A stretch of DNA of 27,875 nucleotides from Chloroflexi bacterium RBG_16_57_11 (GCA_001795165.1 MGNS01000063.1:27965-55839), one strand, 5' to 3'. Positions 16,469 to 24,039 are shown, counted from the stretch's first letter. The notes: generated from the letters alone by a model not told the origin. Program-made: numbers and translations.

Positions 16469-16485
16469 TTACCGCCAATGCAATA
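16457..16485 (-). promoter_or_regulatory. Possible promoter of the FCD-domain frame
   Basis: On the minus strand TTGCAT and TACACT are spaced by 17 bases, with a TG one base before the -10. It lies at the very front of the FCD frame and would start transcription near 16450. If real, the orphan domain and perhaps the glycyl radical operon are expressed from it. Confidence 0.4.
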
Positions 16486-16523
16486 TCTTATGGGAGGAAA
16501 CCCTGGCCATAGATAAAAGACGA

Positions 16524-16550
16524 AGTTTGTCAACTTTTTAGATGACAACT
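16524..16550. repeat. Inverted repeat in the divergent gap
   Basis: AGTTTGTCA and TGACAACT form an almost perfect inverted repeat (one extra T) about ten bases apart. It lies between the orphan FCD frame and the small plus-strand gene. It could be a regulator operator left from the complete GntR gene, or a structural element. Only the symmetry is seen; the function is a guess. Confidence 0.4.
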
Positions 16551-16579
16551 GACACCTGCATAGCGGGCAGGTCGCCAGT

Positions 16580-16585
16580 TATAAT
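16580..16585 (+). promoter_or_regulatory. -10 element for the small Cys/His-rich gene
   Basis: A perfect TATAAT lies 33 bases before the ATG at 16619. No good -35 box is found 16-18 bases upstream, so activator help or weak expression is possible. The ribosome site GGAGG follows at 16609-16613. Confidence 0.5.
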
Positions 16586-16618
16586 TAAGCCATTACAGGC
16601 AGACTTACGGAGGTTTCA

Positions 16619-16843
16619 ATGACCAGTGAAGCATGGCAACCGATTCGCGTTTGTTACTGTCACCATGTCGGCCAGGAGGTCGCTCTGGAGGCCGAGATCG
16701 TTTACCCGGCGGATTTCCTCCCCGATTGGCCGCGCGTCCTGGCGCATCGCTGCTCGCACGGCGTAGACTGTAACCTCGACGGGCGATCAAGCTGCCTGTG
16801 GGCGGGCACCAACCCGGCCATCGATCCCTTCCTTGAGCTCTAA
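16619..16843 (+). CDS. Small Cys/His-rich protein of unknown function
   Basis: 74 residues, a perfect GGAGG five bases upstream and a TATAAT box make this a real gene despite its size. I do not recognise a named family. The sequence has no signal peptide or membrane segment. It opens with a VCYCHHVGQE cluster, continues with a YPADFLPDWPRVL stretch, then HRCSHGVDCN and SSCLWAGTNP near the end. Five Cys and four His in so short a chain suggest a metal-binding (probably zinc) fold. It is flanked by the minus-strand FCD remnant and ends ten bases before the stop of the convergent kbl gene, so it is transcribed alone. Confidence 0.8.
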   Translation: MTSEAWQPIRVCYCHHVGQEVALEAEIVYPADFLPDWPRVLAHRCSHGVDCNLDGRSSCLWAGTNPAIDPFLEL

Positions 16844-16852
16844 CGCCATTCT

Positions 16853-18040
16853 CTAGGCGGGAATCACGCCCAGCTTGCGCCCAACTTTGCTAAAGGCTTC
16901 CAGGCCTTGATCCAGGTCTTCCTTTGAGTGTGATGCGGAAATCATTACCCGGATGCGCGCCTTGCCACGTGGGACGGTGGGGAAGCCTATCGCCATCCCA
17001 AAGACGCCTTTTTCAAATAGCTCGCGGCTGAACTGTTGCGCCAGCGGCGCTTCTCCCAGCATCACTGGCGTGATTGGAGTACTGCTATTGCCGGTGTCGA
17101 AACCCAGACGTTTCATTTCGGACTTGAAATAGCGGGCGTTCTCCCACAACCGGTCCACCAATTCGGTCGACTCTTCCAACAAATCCAGCGCCGCCAGGCA
17201 GGCTGCTGCGTCGGGGATGGTCATAGCAGATGAGAACAAGAACGGGCGGCCACGCTGTCGCAGCCATTCCACCACCACCGGATTGCCGGCGACCACCCCG
17301 CCGACGACGCCAAAGGCCTTCGACATCGTCCCAACCTCGACATCCACCTTGCCATGCAGGTTGAAGTGGTCCACGATCCCACGACCACCACGCCCCAGCA
17401 CACCCTCGCCGTGGGCGTCATCCACCATCAGGATGGCTTCGTAGTTCTGCACGACCGCATAGATTTGATCTAGCGGAGCAATATCGCCGTCCATGCTGAA
17501 AACCCCATCGGTGATGACGATCGCCCTGGGATATGCGTGGCGGTTTTCTTTGAGCACGCGCTCCAGGTCACCGGGGTCGCAATGGGCGTAGCGGATGATC
17601 TTTCCGCCAGAGAGGCGGCAGCCGTCGATGATGCTGGCATGGTTGAGCTCGTCGGAGATGATGGCGTCATCCTTACCCACCAGCGCCGGGATGGCAGCGA
17701 TGTTGGCATTGAAGCCGGATTGGAAGGTGATGGCGGCTTCAACGCCCTTGAATGCGGCCATGCGGCGCTCCAGCTCCAGGTGCAGGTCCATGGTACCGGC
17801 AATCGAGCGAACCGCAGCCGGGCCAAGGCCGTATTTCTCCATAGCCTGCCGCGCAGCCTGCAAGATGCGCGGGTGGTTGGCAAGGCCGAGGTAGTTGTTC
17901 GAGCAAAAATTCAGCACGCGTTTGCCATCCACGACCAGCCAGGCGCCTTGCGGCGAGCTGAGCGTGCGAATGCGGTTGTACAACCCCGCCTCTTTCAAGC
18001 CTTGCAGCTCATTTTCGATCCATTCAAGTTTTTTGGTCAT
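16853..18040 (-). CDS. kbl: Glycine C-acetyltransferase (2-amino-3-ketobutyrate CoA ligase)
   Basis: PLP enzyme of the alpha-oxoamine synthase family. It interconverts 2-amino-3-ketobutyrate plus CoA with glycine plus acetyl-CoA in threonine breakdown. The 395 residues match Kbl (about 398). Visible motifs are NFCSNNYLGLANHP, the VDDAHGEGVLGRGGRG loop with the Asp that contacts the PLP ring nitrogen, and the Schiff-base Lys241 in VGTMSKAFG. The relatives BioF and serine palmitoyltransferase share this fold, but the N-terminus and length favour Kbl. The ATG at 18040 has AGGA upstream. It is the last gene of a four-gene minus-strand unit. The usual partner, threonine dehydrogenase (tdh), is not next to it. 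Confidence 0.9.
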   Translation of the reverse strand: MTKKLEWIENELQGLKEAGLYNRIRTLSSPQGAWLVVDGKRVLNFCSNNYLGLANHPRILQAARQAMEKYGLGPAAVRSIAGTMDLHLELERRMAAFKGVEAAITFQSGFNANIAAIPALVGKDDAIISDELNHASIIDGCRLSGGKIIRYAHCDPGDLERVLKENRHAYPRAIVITDGVFSMDGDIAPLDQIYAVVQNYEAILMVDDAHGEGVLGRGGRGIVDHFNLHGKVDVEVGTMSKAFGVVGGVVAGNPVVVEWLRQRGRPFLFSSAMTIPDAAACLAALDLLEESTELVDRLWENARYFKSEMKRLGFDTGNSSTPITPVMLGEAPLAQQFSRELFEKGVFGMAIGFPTVPRGKARIRVMISASHSKEDLDQGLEAFSKVGRKLGVIPA

Positions 18041-18063
18041 ATTGGGTCCTTGTGGCTCTGGGT

Positions 18064-19056
18064 TTACTTCCGCTCTTTCGGCATTTTACCGCCAATGCCG
18101 AACAGGCGACTGAACATACTCGGCATCTCTGGCACCTTAACGCCAGGCGCGCCCTCATTAACCCATTCCATGGATTGCCGGCCTTTCCACCAGGTGTCGC
18201 GACCATTGCGGGCGCGGCTCAGGCGCTCATCGAGCGAGGCTTCATCAGTTCGATCGATGTCATTGCGGATGGCAGACAGGGCGGCGATGGCGCTATCCAG
18301 GACGCGCAGCGTGTTTTCGCGGTTGAGCAAGGCAGTGACTGCCAGGCTGTAAGCGTCCCCTGGCAGTACAGCCGGCGCTGTGGACTCGGCGTAGGCCCGC
18401 CCGGCAAACTTGCGCCCCTCTCGCCAGCCGGGCTGGTCGATCGTGGCGTTCAGCAGCGCCGCGGCCATCAACTGGGGCAGCAGATGGGTGGCAGCCATCA
18501 CGCCATCCACCTCCAGTGGGTCAGCGAAGAGCGGCACCGCGCCCAACAGGCGGGTCATATCCGCCGCAAGCTTGATAGCGGCCGAATCGGTCTGCGATAG
18601 GGCGACAATGGCCACCAGGCCACCCTGGAACAGGTCGGGCCGGGCGGCTTTAATCCCCAGATCGACTTCGTGTAGATAGGCGGGGTTGATCACTGGCGTC
18701 AGGCCGACATAATGTCGCCCCTCCGGTAGCAGCTCGGCCGCCCAGGCGGCCACAGCTTCCTTGGCAGAGCCGGTATCCATCACGACGCAATTTTCTCGTA
18801 AATCCGGGGCGATAATTTCCAGGGTCTCGCGCATCTGATCGAGCGGCAGCGAGAGCACAACCAGGTCTGCGCCTCTGACGGCCCGGGGCAGGTTGATGTC
18901 GAGGCGATCGACTGCCCCCATCTTTTCCGCCTGGCGGGCTATGTTATGATCAATGTCGTGTCCAACGCGCAGCAACAGATCCTTTTTTTCTTTCAAGGCT
19001 AAGCCAACCGAAGCGCCGATCTGCCCCAGGCCGATAATCGATATCTGGATTGTCAT
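18064..19056 (-). CDS. TyrA-like NAD(P)-dependent dehydrogenase with non-standard active site
   Basis: 330 residues. The N-terminal Rossmann motif is GLGQIGASVG (9-18), followed by DTGSAKEAV and an all-helical C-terminal half, the layout of prephenate/arogenate dehydrogenases. Two TyrA signatures are changed. The GGHPMAG loop that carries the catalytic His reads VGLTPVINPAY, and the eHD before the helical core reads LEVDG. THLLPQLMAAAL corresponds to the family's SHLPH helix. It is thus in the 6-phosphogluconate dehydrogenase-like superfamily but may not act on prephenate. The ATG has GAGGG upstream and lies nine bases after the HD-protein gene. No other aromatic amino-acid gene is nearby. 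The substrate is unassigned. Confidence 0.82.
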   Translation of the reverse strand: MTIQISIIGLGQIGASVGLALKEKKDLLLRVGHDIDHNIARQAEKMGAVDRLDINLPRAVRGADLVVLSLPLDQMRETLEIIAPDLRENCVVMDTGSAKEAVAAWAAELLPEGRHYVGLTPVINPAYLHEVDLGIKAARPDLFQGGLVAIVALSQTDSAAIKLAADMTRLLGAVPLFADPLEVDGVMAATHLLPQLMAAALLNATIDQPGWREGRKFAGRAYAESTAPAVLPGDAYSLAVTALLNRENTLRVLDSAIAALSAIRNDIDRTDEASLDERLSRARNGRDTWWKGRQSMEWVNEGAPGVKVPEMPSMFSRLFGIGGKMPKERK

Positions 19057-19065
19057 GATAAACCC

Positions 19066-19602
19066 TCAGCTTTCGTTGTCTAACAGTTGTAGGCGGTAAA
19101 GAAGCTGGTCCTCTCTTGAGGCAGCAATTGGGCTGGGTGAGTTGTGAAGGTGGATCGTTTGCTGGTGGCGTCGGATGAGGTTAACGGTAGTTGCAGAGGC
19201 GCCCAGGCGAGCAGCCATTTCCGCTCCCCAGTCAGCGTGTTTCTCGGCCACCACAAACGGCCGTTTCCAGCCGTGCGGTTCTGCCTGCCCCCACACGGTT
19301 ACCTTGGCAGGCAGGATTGCCTTGGCAATCACAATCCAGGCTCGCTCCCAGGTTCGTAAAGGATATGCCGTTTTGCCCACATCGTGTAATAACGCCGCCA
19401 CGAGCAGGTCCCTATCGGATGGATTTTGATGGTAGAGCTGACCAAATACTCGCAGGCTATGAACCTGTTCATTCGGCTGCAGCTTCAGGAATAATTTCAT
19501 CTGCGCGGGTGAAAGCACCTGGCGGGCCAGGTCTAGATCTTCCGGCTCTGGCGTAGATTTAAGGGCATGCCAGAACTGGCGGGCCCGGTATCTTATGCGC
19601 AT
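19066..19602 (-). CDS. HD-domain protein, probable metal-dependent phosphohydrolase
   Basis: 178 residues. HD-superfamily metal ligands are present in order: His48 (EQVHSLRV), the His73-Asp74 pair (ALLHDVGK), then His122 in EKHADWGAEMAARLG and His146 in LIRRHQ. This spacing is typical of small HDIG/HD hydrolases that cleave nucleotides or related phosphoesters. There is no second domain or membrane segment. The ATG at 19602 has AAGGGA upstream and lies eight bases after the M50 gene. The substrate is unknown; the position between a membrane protease and a dehydrogenase gives no clear hint. Confidence 0.85.
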   Translation of the reverse strand: MRIRYRARQFWHALKSTPEPEDLDLARQVLSPAQMKLFLKLQPNEQVHSLRVFGQLYHQNPSDRDLLVAALLHDVGKTAYPLRTWERAWIVIAKAILPAKVTVWGQAEPHGWKRPFVVAEKHADWGAEMAARLGASATTVNLIRRHQQTIHLHNSPSPIAASREDQLLYRLQLLDNES

Positions 19603-19610
19603 GAATTCCC

Positions 19611-20264
19611 TTATCCGACCAGCAGACCGAAGAGGAATTGAAGTGGGGGGCCGATGATTTGGCCTATTAAATTAAAGCCAAGGAACGATCCCGCAACGAA
19701 CAGCAGCAGCAAAATCATTGGACCGTATGGACGGATGATATCAAAATACCGGCCGATACTGGGCGGTAGCAGGTACGTGGCAATTTTCTCGCCATCCAAC
19801 GGGGCCAGGGGGATCAGGTTGAATAAAGCCAGCAACAGGTTGATGTAAATGAACCAGACCATTACTTTGTCAAAATTCGGTAAAAGGCCTGTGCTGGGGG
19901 CAAATCCCTGGGCGACCGTCACTAACCCCAGGCGGAAGGGGATGGCGGCTAGGATCGCCAGCAAGAAATTTGTGAACGGCCCTGCCAGCGAAACCCACAT
20001 GACCGCAGCCGGCGAGCGTCTTTGCAACGCATACGGGTTAATCGGCACGGGCTTGGCCCAGCCGAAACCGGCAAAAAGCAAGAGCAGGGAACCCATTACA
20101 TCCAGGTGAGCCAGGGGGTTCAGCGTCAGCCTGCCGTTCAAGCGGGGTGTGTCATCGCCAAATTGCGTCGCGGTCCAGGCGTGGGCAAATTCGTGTAATG
20201 GAAAAGCTACCAGTAAGACGATAATTGATGCAATCAGTGTGGACGGATCGAGGTTTCCCAGCAT
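19611..20264 (-). CDS. Site-2-protease-like M50 family membrane metalloprotease
   Basis: 217 residues with about five hydrophobic segments. The zinc motif HEFAH is at the end of the first membrane helix (LLVAFPLHEFAHAW). The second motif, NPLAHLDVMGSLLLL, supplies the catalytic Asp, and FGWAKPVPINPYAL with AGPFTNFLLAI follows, as in short M50B/rhomboid-independent S2P homologues. There is no PDZ or CBS domain. Such proteins cut transmembrane substrates inside the bilayer; the natural target cannot be told. The ATG at 20264 has AGGAG six bases upstream and heads the minus-strand operon, behind an extended -10 box at 20284-20289. Confidence 0.92.
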   Translation of the reverse strand: MLGNLDPSTLIASIIVLLVAFPLHEFAHAWTATQFGDDTPRLNGRLTLNPLAHLDVMGSLLLLFAGFGWAKPVPINPYALQRRSPAAVMWVSLAGPFTNFLLAILAAIPFRLGLVTVAQGFAPSTGLLPNFDKVMVWFIYINLLLALFNLIPLAPLDGEKIATYLLPPSIGRYFDIIRPYGPMILLLLFVAGSFLGFNLIGQIIGPPLQFLFGLLVG

Positions 20265-20283
20265 GCCAATCTCCTGAGGGCGT

Positions 20284-20292
20284 ATTATACCA
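20284..20292 (-). promoter_or_regulatory. Extended -10 promoter for the M50-HD-TyrA-kbl unit
   Basis: The minus strand reads TGGTATAAT, a perfect extended -10 (TGn-TATAAT). No -35 box is recognisable. The predicted start near 20277 gives a leader of about 13 bases that holds only the AGGAG ribosome site. Confidence 0.65.
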
Positions 20293-20327
20293 TCCTGGGG
20301 TAGCGCAAAAGCTCGCCTGCTATGGCG

Positions 20328-20336
20328 TGATATAAT
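20328..20336 (+). promoter_or_regulatory. Extended -10 promoter for the DUF951-lipoprotein-rsmI-pgi unit
   Basis: The plus strand reads TGATATAAT, a perfect extended -10 with no evident -35. Transcription should start about seven bases after it, at 20343-20344, which is where the DUF951 ATG lies. The -10 itself contains an ATG (20335) that would be upstream of the transcript. Confidence 0.65.
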
Positions 20337-20343
20337 GCGCTCT

Positions 20344-20544
20344 ATGCTTCCCGATCTGAAGCTGGAGGATATTGTCCGTCTGCGAAAGCCGCACCCATGC
20401 GGCGGTTATGAATGGCAAATATACCGGCTGGGCGCCGATATCGGCCTGGAGTGCCTGCGCTGTGGTCGGCGCGTCTTGCTGCCACGACGTACACTTTCCC
20501 AGCGTATGAAATCCGTTATGCCTAAAAAAGAAGAAAGTTCATGA
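20344..20544 (+). CDS. DUF951 family small protein, probably leaderless
   Basis: 66 residues from the ATG at 20344. The sequence has the DUF951 signature: DIVRLRKPHPCGGYEWQIYR, GADIGLECLRCGRRVLLPR. The CxxC pair plus the earlier Cys suggest zinc binding. The family is widespread in Firmicutes and Chloroflexota and is a basic, possibly nucleic-acid-binding protein of unknown role. An ATG at 20335 would add three residues but lies inside the -10 box. No ribosome site precedes either ATG, and the promoter predicts a transcript beginning at or next to 20344. Its stop overlaps the lipoprotein ATG by four bases (ATGA). Confidence 0.88.
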   Translation: MLPDLKLEDIVRLRKPHPCGGYEWQIYRLGADIGLECLRCGRRVLLPRRTLSQRMKSVMPKKEESS

Positions 20545-21605
20545 AGATAAACTTTAATCGATTGTTCGTTTTGTTTGTAATATTGGCCGTGGGCCTGGCA
20601 GGCTGTAATATGCCGCGCTCGGACGAGGCTGCCGAGGCGGATGTCACCCAGGCGTACCAAACGGTGGCCGCACGCCTGACCGAGGCGGCGACCCTGACCC
20701 CGCCGGTCACCAAGACCTCGGCGCCGACAGCCACAACGCCAGTAACTACCCCGACAAGTAGGGCGACAGCCGCCACGCCAACTGCCAAGGCGACCAGCGC
20801 GCCGACCTCGCAAGCCAAGCTGTGCGACCAGGCGGCCCCAGGCGTACCCATCGATGTCACCATACCGGATGACACCAAAATGCAACCCGGCCAGGCGTTC
20901 ACCAAGACCTGGCGGCTGCAAAACACCGGCACCTGCACCTGGACGAAGGACTATTCCATGGCTGTCTTCTCAGGCGAAGCGATGGGGGCGCCATCGGTTG
21001 TGCAAATGCCCTCCAGCGTCGCCCCCGGGCAGGCTGTCGACATCTCCGTAGACCTGACGGCCCCCAACACTGCCGGCACCTATCAGGGAAACTGGAAGCT
21101 GCGCAACAAAGAAGGCGCGTGGTTTGGCATTGGACCTGGCGGCAGCTCACCTTTCTGGGTGCGCATCGTTGTTTCCGGCTCAGCGGCAACCCCCTCGGTT
21201 ACTTCATCCGTTGGCACTCCGTATCCACCCGACTCCACACCGGCCCCAGGCGTGTTGGTCAGTGGAAGCACGTCCATGCTTTTGCTCGATCGGATAAATT
21301 TTGACACCGGTCTGATCAACACCGGCGCGGGCGAAGATTTGGGTTACGTGGTCGATGGGGAGAGGCTGTTGCTTGCGCCGCTGGGCAGCGCATTGGTTGC
21401 TGTGCATGGCAGCGGCACGCCCTCCTTCTCTGCCTGCCAGGGCTCTGCCTTTGTCAATACGCCGATCAGGCTGAGGCAACAGGATCCAGGGACGTATCTG
21501 TGTTATCGTACGGATCAGGGACTTTTCGGATGGGTGCGCCTGATCTCCCTCGACGCGGACACCGGAGCGCTATCGATCGAGTACCTGACCTGGGCAAATC
21601 CGTAA
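20541..21605 (+). CDS. Lipoprotein with NBR1-Ig-like domain
   Basis: 354 residues. The signal peptide ends in lipobox GLAGC (Cys22), followed by a Thr/Pro/Ala-rich linker to about residue 93. Residues 97-212 form an Ig-like fold of the NBR1 central-domain type: PGQAFTKTWRLQNTGTCTW, then VAPGQAVDISVDLTAP, AGTYQGNWKLRNKEG and FWVRIVV. This domain is common in exported Chloroflexota lipoproteins and is thought to mediate protein binding. The last 120 residues (including GYVVDGERLLLAPLGS and PGTYLCYRTDQGLFGWV) are beta-rich and unrecognised. They could be an SH3-like module. It overlaps the DUF951 stop and ends three bases before rsmI. No enzymatic motif is seen. Confidence 0.9.
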   Translation: MKINFNRLFVLFVILAVGLAGCNMPRSDEAAEADVTQAYQTVAARLTEAATLTPPVTKTSAPTATTPVTTPTSRATAATPTAKATSAPTSQAKLCDQAAPGVPIDVTIPDDTKMQPGQAFTKTWRLQNTGTCTWTKDYSMAVFSGEAMGAPSVVQMPSSVAPGQAVDISVDLTAPNTAGTYQGNWKLRNKEGAWFGIGPGGSSPFWVRIVVSGSAATPSVTSSVGTPYPPDSTPAPGVLVSGSTSMLLLDRINFDTGLINTGAGEDLGYVVDGERLLLAPLGSALVAVHGSGTPSFSACQGSAFVNTPIRLRQQDPGTYLCYRTDQGLFGWVRLISLDADTGALSIEYLTWANP

Positions 21606-21608
21606 TCG

Positions 21609-22445
21609 ATGGGTACGCTCTATCTGGTTGCCACCCCGATTGGAAATTTACAGGATATCACCTACCGGGCCGTGAGCGTGCTGGCGCATGCCGGCTTGAT
21701 CGCGGCTGAAGATACGCGCCAGACACAGAAGCTGCTCAGCCATTACCACATCCAGACGCCGCTGATCAGCTACCATGAGCATAACAAGCTGGCCCGTGTT
21801 GACCAGATCCTGCAGGCTTTGGAACGAGGCGATGTTGCGCTGGTGTCCGATGCCGGCACACCAGCTTTGAATGACCCCGGGTATGAGCTGGTCCGCGCGG
21901 TGTTGCACGCCGGTCATTCGGTCAGTCCAATCCCCGGACCCAGTGCGCCGATCGCCGCGTTGGTCGCTTCGGGCCTGCCGACGGATACTTTTCTCTATCT
22001 GGGATACCTGCCGCGTAAAGCTGTGGAGCGACGCCGGTTGTTGAAAGAAATTTCGAGTTTACCCTATACATTAATTTTCCTAGAGACCCCCCATCGCCTG
22101 GTGGAGGCGCTCCAGGATCTGCAGGATGTCCTGGGTGACCGCATGATCACCGTGGCGCGCGAGCTGACCAAGCTGCACGAGGAAATTTATCGCGCTTCGA
22201 TCGGCCAAAGCCTGGCGCATTTTTCTTCTCAGTCGCCGCGTGGAGAGATCACACTGGTGGTTGCCGGGAAAACCGTGACCGAAAAATGGAGCGAGGGACA
22301 GGTCCGGTCAGCAATGCGCCAGCGTCTGGTCTCCGGGGTACCTCCGGCGCAGGTAGCCGGTGAGCTGGCGACCGGTAGCGGCTGGCCAAGGCGCGAGCTG
22401 TACCGCCTGGTGATGGAAATCCAGGCTGCGGAAGATGGGGTCTGA
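21609..22445 (+). CDS. rsmI: 16S rRNA (cytidine-1402-2'-O)-methyltransferase
   Basis: 278 residues, the normal RsmI length. It methylates the 2'-OH of C1402 in the ribosomal P site, using SAM. The tetrapyrrole-methylase fold is evident from GTLYLVATPIGNLQDITYRA at the start, then AAEDTRQTQKLLSHY, SYHEHN and DAGTPALNDPGYELV. PIPGPSAPIAAL and FLETPHRLVEAL follow. The C-terminal tail is the typical helical RsmI extension. The gene begins three bases after the lipoprotein stop, with no clear ribosome site, so translation is probably coupled. 18 bases separate it from the isomerase gene. Confidence 0.96.
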   Translation: MGTLYLVATPIGNLQDITYRAVSVLAHAGLIAAEDTRQTQKLLSHYHIQTPLISYHEHNKLARVDQILQALERGDVALVSDAGTPALNDPGYELVRAVLHAGHSVSPIPGPSAPIAALVASGLPTDTFLYLGYLPRKAVERRRLLKEISSLPYTLIFLETPHRLVEALQDLQDVLGDRMITVARELTKLHEEIYRASIGQSLAHFSSQSPRGEITLVVAGKTVTEKWSEGQVRSAMRQRLVSGVPPAQVAGELATGSGWPRRELYRLVMEIQAAEDGV

Positions 22446-22462
22446 ATGAGCGGAGGCATGAT

Positions 22463-23530
22463 ATGAATCTGGATGATACAGCTGCTTTTGCCCGGTTGGA
22501 TCAGGGGAATATGCTGGCGGAGATCGATGCCCTTCCCGAGCAACTGGGGAAGGCCTGGGAGCTGGGCCGCCAGCACGACCTGCCACAGTGGTCGGACGTT
22601 CAAAACGTGGTGATTTGCGGTCTGGGCGGCTCGGCCATCGGGGCCGACCTGTTAGCCGCCTATGCGCTGGAGCGCTGCCGGGTTCCGATCATTGTCCACC
22701 GTGATTATGACCTGCCTGCCTGGGCTGATGGACCTCGCACCCTGGTAATCGCCTCCTCGCATTCCGGCAACACCGAAGAGACGCTTTCTTCTCTGGCCGC
22801 CGCGCAATCCAGGGGCTGCCGCTGCCTGGCGATCACTACCGGCGGTAAGCTGGCAGAAGCATCCATAAAAACGGGAAGCCCGGTGTGGCGCTTCGAGCAC
22901 CGCGGCCAGCCGCGCGCGGCGGTGGGTTATTCCTTTGGCTTGCTCCTATCTGTTCTGGCGCGGCTGGGCCTGCTCCCCGATGCCTCTGAGGATTTGGAGA
23001 GCGCGATCCGGGCGATGCATGCGCAGCAAGAAAGCCTGCGCGCCTCGGTGCCGGCGGTTAAGAATCAATCCAAGCGCATCGCTGGACAGCTGGTGGGACG
23101 GTGGGTGGTCGTGATCGGCTCGGGATTGTTAGCCCCGGTGGCGCGGCGTTGGAAGTGTCAAATTAACGAGCTGGCAAAGGCTGTGGGTCAGTTTGACGTG
23201 CTGCCGGAGGCGGATCATAATACGCTGGCGGGAGTGCTCAACCCGGAAGCGACGCTTGGCCAGTCGATGATCCTTTTCTTGCGAGGTTCTTTTGAACACC
23301 CGCGCAACCGCCTGCGCAGCGACCTGACCCGGCATGCGATGATGATCGAAGGGCTGAATACCGACTTCATCGATGCACGCGGAGATACACCTCTGGCGCA
23401 GCAGTGGACCTGCCTGCATTATGGAGATTATGTCGGGTATTACCTGGCGATGGCTTATGGCGTCGATCCGGCGCCTGTAGAGGCGATCCAGGAATTTAAA
23501 CGGGCACTACAGGAAGCGGGACAAGGATAA
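22463..23530 (+). CDS. Bifunctional phosphoglucose/phosphomannose isomerase
   Basis: 355 residues. It interconverts glucose-6-P, mannose-6-P and fructose-6-P. The N-terminal SIS domain has VVICGLGGSAIGADLLAAYA and IASSHSGNTEETLSSL, the sugar-phosphate-binding serines. The C-terminal bact-PGI domain carries VLPEADHNTLAG, with a candidate catalytic Glu/His, and GDYVGYYLAMAYGVDPAPVEAI. This is the archaeal/Chloroflexota PGI-PMI type, not the long classical Pgi. The ATG at 22463 has CGGAGG six bases upstream. It is the last gene of the plus-strand unit. Its final 35 bases overlap the convergent PAP2 gene. Confidence 0.93.
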   Translation: MNLDDTAAFARLDQGNMLAEIDALPEQLGKAWELGRQHDLPQWSDVQNVVICGLGGSAIGADLLAAYALERCRVPIIVHRDYDLPAWADGPRTLVIASSHSGNTEETLSSLAAAQSRGCRCLAITTGGKLAEASIKTGSPVWRFEHRGQPRAAVGYSFGLLLSVLARLGLLPDASEDLESAIRAMHAQQESLRASVPAVKNQSKRIAGQLVGRWVVVIGSGLLAPVARRWKCQINELAKAVGQFDVLPEADHNTLAGVLNPEATLGQSMILFLRGSFEHPRNRLRSDLTRHAMMIEGLNTDFIDARGDTPLAQQWTCLHYGDYVGYYLAMAYGVDPAPVEAIQEFKRALQEAGQG

Positions 23531-24026
23531 GAATCACCAGGCTCACCAGAACGCCCAACAGCGCTCCGGCCACCACATCGGAAAGAAAATGCACGCCCAT
23601 CGCCACCCGCGCCAGCATCACCAGAGGCGCCCAGACCGCCAGGACCACCCCCAGCCAGGCTGGACCGAGACCGATGGCAAGAACCGCCAGCAACGCGGTC
23701 CGGGCAGCGTGACCTGATGGAAATGAATGCGGGTCGGTTTTCCGATACACCTGGCCCCATTCGCCCTCCGGGCGTCTGCGGCGGACCGTGAATTTGACGG
23801 CGAAGACCAGCACCGCAGTGATCAAGATGCTGATAATATAAAGGATGGCTCGCTGAGACCAGAACTCGTTCCCGAGCCAGGCGAGTGGGATCAGCACCAG
23901 CAGCCAGAACCATGAATCTCCCGAATGCGCCAGGAGGATGGCCAGCCTGCGAAGTGAGCCGGGCTTCTCGGCCACGCGCAACCTTTGCGTGAGTTGGGCA
24001 TCCTGCTCCAGAATACTTTGTAGCAT
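23496..24026 (-). CDS. PAP2-family membrane phosphatase
   Basis: 176 residues with about five hydrophobic helices. The three PAP2 motifs are KFTVRRRRP (Lys78 to Pro86), PSGH (103-106), and RVAMGVHFLSD (Arg140, His146, Asp150). His106 and His146 should form the acid phosphatase site at the outer membrane face. Related proteins remove phosphate from phosphatidic acid, undecaprenyl pyrophosphate or phosphatidylglycerophosphate. It starts 13 bases after the nucleotidyltransferase gene, and its tail overlaps the isomerase gene on the other strand. The position after a nucleotidyltransferase suggests a lipid- or polyprenyl-phosphate substrate; this is inference. Confidence 0.92.
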   Translation of the reverse strand: MLQSILEQDAQLTQRLRVAEKPGSLRRLAILLAHSGDSWFWLLVLIPLAWLGNEFWSQRAILYIISILITAVLVFAVKFTVRRRRPEGEWGQVYRKTDPHSFPSGHAARTALLAVLAIGLGPAWLGVVLAVWAPLVMLARVAMGVHFLSDVVAGALLGVLVSLVILILVPLPVVPV

Positions 24027-24039
24027 CGCTCGGCTGCGA

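Noticed and set aside
16472..16600. Missing helix-turn-helix of the FCD regulator in a shifted frame
   Set aside because: I read the minus-strand frames in this gap. None gives a winged-helix pattern, and the space is shorter than the domain.
17537..18352. Plus-strand frame of 271 codons across the kbl/TyrA junction
   Set aside because: Antisense to two recognised genes and without a start signal or family resemblance.
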